The notes below the pieces were generated by a model that worked only from the letters and a program-made list of their open reading frames with translations, had not been told where the DNA came from and made no database searches. This document shows, piece by piece, positions 6,766 to 8,116 of a DNA stretch of 8,116 nt. The stretch is from an uncultured Eubacterium sp. (GTDB taxonomy: Bacteria > Bacillota_A > Clostridia > Lachnospirales > Lachnospiraceae), in assembly GCA_947653505.1 (NCBI GenBank), contig CANTHI010000154.1, positions 1 to 8,116 on the forward strand. The letters run 5' to 3'. Position 1 is the stretch's first letter; every line of letters starts with the position of its first letter. The translations under genes and the position numbers were made by a program.

Positions 6766-7212
6766 ATGGATAAAAGTTTTGAAAAGAATTATGCCAGGGA
6801 ACGGGAAATACGGAGCCGGTATAATGAAGCGGATGCACAGGACAGTGAGGAAGGCCGGGAGACTGCAGGGGCTGTATACCAGGAATTTAGAGATTACATC
6901 AAGGCGCAGGGGGATGTCTACGCCAGAATTTATTTTCTTTATTCACAGGCAAAAGACAGGGGCAATGAATGCATTGACATTGACAGTGACATTGATGGCG
7001 GGGAAGCAGGGGCAATGGCGGACGCTTTCCGCAGTTATGGGATTGAAAGATTTACCTATTCATCCAGTTGGTCCGGGGCAGCTAGAGCCGCATGGCAGTT
7101 TATACAGCATGGATGGGTTCTGGAAGGGATGGCAGAGATAAACTGCAAGTACCGGAAATTTATGTCAGATGAATATGAAAAGGCGTATGGATATGTTTTC
7201 AGCATCCGGTAG
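6766..7212 (+). CDS. Small hypothetical protein of mobile-element type
   Basis: This 148-aa acidic protein resembles short unknown proteins I associate with integrative elements of Lachnospiraceae, though I cannot name a domain with confidence. The N-terminal 45 residues are charged and helical. A conserved-looking middle follows (YARIYFLYSQAKDRGNECID, then SYGIERFTYSSSWSGAARAAW) and a C-terminal part with GWVLEGMAEINCKYR. The alternation of a helix, an acidic DIDSDID turn and a strand-like ERFTYSS suggests a small alpha/beta fold. There is no signal peptide or membrane segment. ATG 6766 is served by AAAGGG at 6753-6758. The gene lies 55 bases after the SymE-like gene, probably in the same transcript. 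Confidence 0.75.
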   Translation: MDKSFEKNYAREREIRSRYNEADAQDSEEGRETAGAVYQEFRDYIKAQGDVYARIYFLYSQAKDRGNECIDIDSDIDGGEAGAMADAFRSYGIERFTYSSSWSGAARAAWQFIQHGWVLEGMAEINCKYRKFMSDEYEKAYGYVFSIR

Positions 7213-7256
7213 TCTGCATACTGCGGTTACAGAATGGCATGCTTTAAAGGAAATGC

Positions 7257-7293
7257 GCTGCTAGACAGCCCTGGCTATGACAGGGCTGGCAGC
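7257..7293. other. Two-tier hairpin before the small membrane protein gene
   Basis: CAGCCCTG (7266-7273) and CAGGGCTG (7281-7288) form a perfect 8-bp stem with a 7-base loop. GCTGC (7257-7261) and GCAGC (7289-7293) extend it after a 4-base bulge. It sits 6 bases before the GGAGGG of the next gene, where it could affect translation. It shares the 10-mer GGGCTGGCAG with the hairpin near 6195. Confidence 0.55.
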
Positions 7294-7311
7294 CTGAATG
7301 GAGGGATGATT

Positions 7312-7494
7312 ATGACAGGCAGCTTTTTTAAGGGGAAGATAAGGAATGCGCTTATGATATGGAATTGGATAATGCAGGCAGCGTTTGCGGCATTAAAGTT
7401 GGTAGTTTGGACGGCGAAGCTGCTTCTGATACTGGCTGTACTGGCTGTAAGCGGTGTATCGTCAATAGCAGGCGTTACGTCAGGCAGACGGTGA
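7312..7494 (+). CDS. Small single-span membrane protein
   Basis: The 60-aa product has a basic N-terminus (SFFKGKIRN) followed by a long hydrophobic stretch, residues about 14-53, including KLVVWTAKLLLILAVLAVSG. This can span the membrane once, or possibly twice around the central Lys residues. It ends in GRR. ATG 7312 is chosen because GGAGGG at 7300-7305 lies six bases upstream; the same frame is open back to ATG 7234, but those residues look non-coding and cover the hairpin. No family is recognised. Small hydrophobic proteins like this occur in mobile-element cargo and can be toxins, holin-like proteins or membrane anchors. Confidence 0.6.
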   Translation: MTGSFFKGKIRNALMIWNWIMQAAFAALKLVVWTAKLLLILAVLAVSGVSSIAGVTSGRR

Positions 7495-7559
7495 GCGGAT
7501 ATAAATGGGAAGGACAGGCATTTTGTTTTAAATATTTGTTGGAAACGGAGAAAGATTAT

Positions 7560-7697
7560 ATGATGATAATGAATGTTACGGAAGATAAGATATGGAGTAT
7601 GGAAGGCATGGAGGGGCTGATCCTGCAGGGATGTGCATTCTTTTCAGCGGGGATGCCTGTGGATGGCAGTACAGCCGGGATTATCATTTTGAAATAA
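7560..7697 (+). CDS. Small hypothetical protein (45 aa, perhaps 68 aa)
   Basis: ATG 7560 follows GGAG at 7547-7550 with a nine-base gap and gives a 45-aa protein ending in STAGIIILK. The frame also continues upstream to GTG 7491, which overlaps the TGA of the membrane protein gene by three bases. That start would give 68 aa and translational coupling, and the added residues (KWEGQAFCFKYLLETEKDY) look protein-like. Either start is possible. No domain is recognised. Its place between the membrane protein gene and parA, all in one direction, supports a shared transcript. Confidence 0.45.
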   Translation: MMIMNVTEDKIWSMEGMEGLILQGCAFFSAGMPVDGSTAGIIILK

Positions 7698-7718
7698 GAA
7701 TTATGGAGGAAACCACAT

Positions 7719-7802
7719 ATGGAACTTAGGGAAAGCCGGAAACGGAAAGCAAAAGTGATTGCCATTGCAAACCAGAAAGGCGGCGTGGGTTATGGCAAGT
7801 AA
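7719..7802 (+). pseudogene. parA: 5' fragment of a ParA/Soj-type partition ATPase, cut in the Walker A motif
   Basis: ATG 7719 has a strong GGAGGA at 7705-7710. The 27 residues read a basic N-terminus, then VIAIANQKGGVG, the classic start of ParA/MinD-type ATPases whose deviant Walker A is KGGVGKTT. Here the frame turns after the last glycine to YGK and a stop at 7800-7802. ParA proteins are about 250-280 aa and drive partition of plasmids or integrative elements together with ParB. The break coincides with the TTATGGCAAGTA repeat of the recombinase element, so the gene was split by insertion rather than by point mutation. Without the P-loop lysine this fragment cannot bind ATP. The remaining 3' part should lie on the far side of the element, outside the window. 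Confidence 0.85.
7790..7802 (+). repeat. Recombinase-end motif, direct copy 1
   Basis: TTATGGCAAGTAA begins exactly where ParA coding ends. It matches 7807-7818 with one difference over twelve bases and a spacing of 17 bases. Confidence 0.55.
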
Positions 7803-7805
7803 TCT

Positions 7806-7873
7806 ATTATGGAAAGTACGGCTCATTCGATGCTGTATTTCAGACAAATGAGCCGCATTTTACTTTCCATAAT
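7806..7873. repeat. 68-bp imperfect palindrome at the element end
   Basis: ATTATGGAAAGTA (7806-7818) pairs with TACTTTCCATAAT (7861-7873), and directly inside it CGGCTCATT (7819-7827) pairs with AATGAGCCG (7847-7855). Five unpaired bases (7856-7860) lie on the right arm only. All 22 pairs are perfect. The symmetric arms could bind two recombinase protomers, and as RNA they would fold at the 3' end of the recombinase transcript. Confidence 0.8.
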
Positions 7874-7885
7874 CAATCGTACCTG

Positions 7886-8116
7886 CTACAGGGATTTGAG
7901 CCAGTCGAGAAGATCTTTATCCTTTTTCCAGGACGGAAGTTCTTCGCTGGCTGGACTGTCGTAGGCTTCCATCAATGCCTTGCGCTTCATCTTTTCATCA
8001 GCCCGGGCATAAATTTCGGTTGTTGAAATATCCGCATGCCCTAGAAGGTCCCGGATGTATACCAGGTTTACTCCTGCCTGAAGCAGATGCATCGCTTTAC
8101 TGTGGCGGAGCCAATG
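7886..8116 (-). CDS. Tyrosine recombinase/integrase, C-terminal part (5' partial)
   Basis: The gene enters from the right edge in frame and ends at 7886, showing 76 residues. They contain the C-terminal catalytic boxes of XerC/D-like tyrosine recombinases: HWLRHSKA gives the HxxR motif (visible residues 1 and 4), [15 protein letters not shown] gives the LGH motif (H27), and Y36 is the nucleophile that attacks DNA. The [19 protein letters not shown] wording is typical of integrases I associate with recombinase-trio elements of Firmicutes. The catalytic residues visible here are intact, so the element may be active. The N-terminal arm-binding and core domains lie outside the window. Confidence 0.88.
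   Translation of the reverse strand, partial: HWLRHSKAMHLLQAGVNLVYIRDLLGHADISTTEIYARADEKMKRKALMEAYDSPASEELPSWKKDKDLLDWLKSL

Larger units (their letters stand above)
7790..8116. mobile_element. End of a tyrosine-recombinase mobile element inserted in parA (partial)
   Basis: From about 7790 the parA frame is lost and a new sequence begins with repeated TTATGG-AAGTA motifs, a long imperfect palindrome and a tyrosine recombinase gene reading toward parA. A recombinase whose 3' end abuts a repeat-bearing terminus fits recombinase-in-trio (RIT) elements, or a small integrase-driven element. Only one end is visible, so whether three recombinases are present cannot be seen. Confidence 0.65.

Noticed and set aside
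7234..7311. Longer start for the small membrane protein
   Set aside because: No ribosome binding site, and the codons cover a strong hairpin; GGAGGG directly serves ATG 7312.
1..8116. CRISPR array, tRNA or rRNA gene
   Set aside because: No regularly spaced repeat-spacer pattern, no tRNA-like cloverleaf and no rRNA motif was seen on either strand.

Overview
The window looks like chromosome of a gut-type Lachnospiraceae/Clostridia bacterium, judged from codon use, strong GGAGG-type ribosome binding sites, moderate G+C and the gene families present. It divides into a metabolic part (about 1-5041) and an accessory part (about 5042-8116).

Metabolic part. After the last codons of an unidentified upstream gene come three genes on the + strand: a PfkB-family sugar kinase, most likely a fructokinase (76-1041); a GH13 enzyme that reads as an amylosucrase (1147-2985); and a subtilisin-like S8 protease of the Csp-like type found in Clostridia (3055-4875). 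The first two make a simple pathway: amylosucrase moves the glucose of sucrose onto an alpha-glucan and releases fructose, and the kinase makes fructose phosphate. The protease has a complete catalytic triad, but its last eight codons and its stop lie inside a 166-bp element with near-perfect 23-bp inverted ends (4851-5016). Removing that element on paper restores an in-frame alternative tail ending at 5041.

Accessory part. A structured non-coding stretch (5042-5193) and a strong hairpin terminator (5194-5240) precede a run of small, closely spaced + strand genes: a 199-aa coiled-coil protein with a TTG start, a 99-aa protein, a 156-aa protein made of two SymE-like toxin domains in tandem, a 148-aa protein, a 60-aa membrane protein and a 45-aa (or 68-aa) protein. 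Last comes the beginning of a ParA-type partition ATPase. Such sets of small unknown genes beside parA are typical of integrative conjugative elements or plasmid-like islands, so this is probably the cargo or maintenance end of one.

Right edge. parA is cut inside its Walker A P-loop (about 7789) by a second mobile element. The element's visible end carries copies of a TTATGGMAAGTA motif in direct and inverted orientation, then the C-terminal part of a tyrosine recombinase on the - strand that runs off the window. The rest of the element and the 3' part of parA should lie beyond base 8116. The window thus records layered events: an accessory island next to sucrose genes, one element in the protease tail, and a recombinase element in parA.
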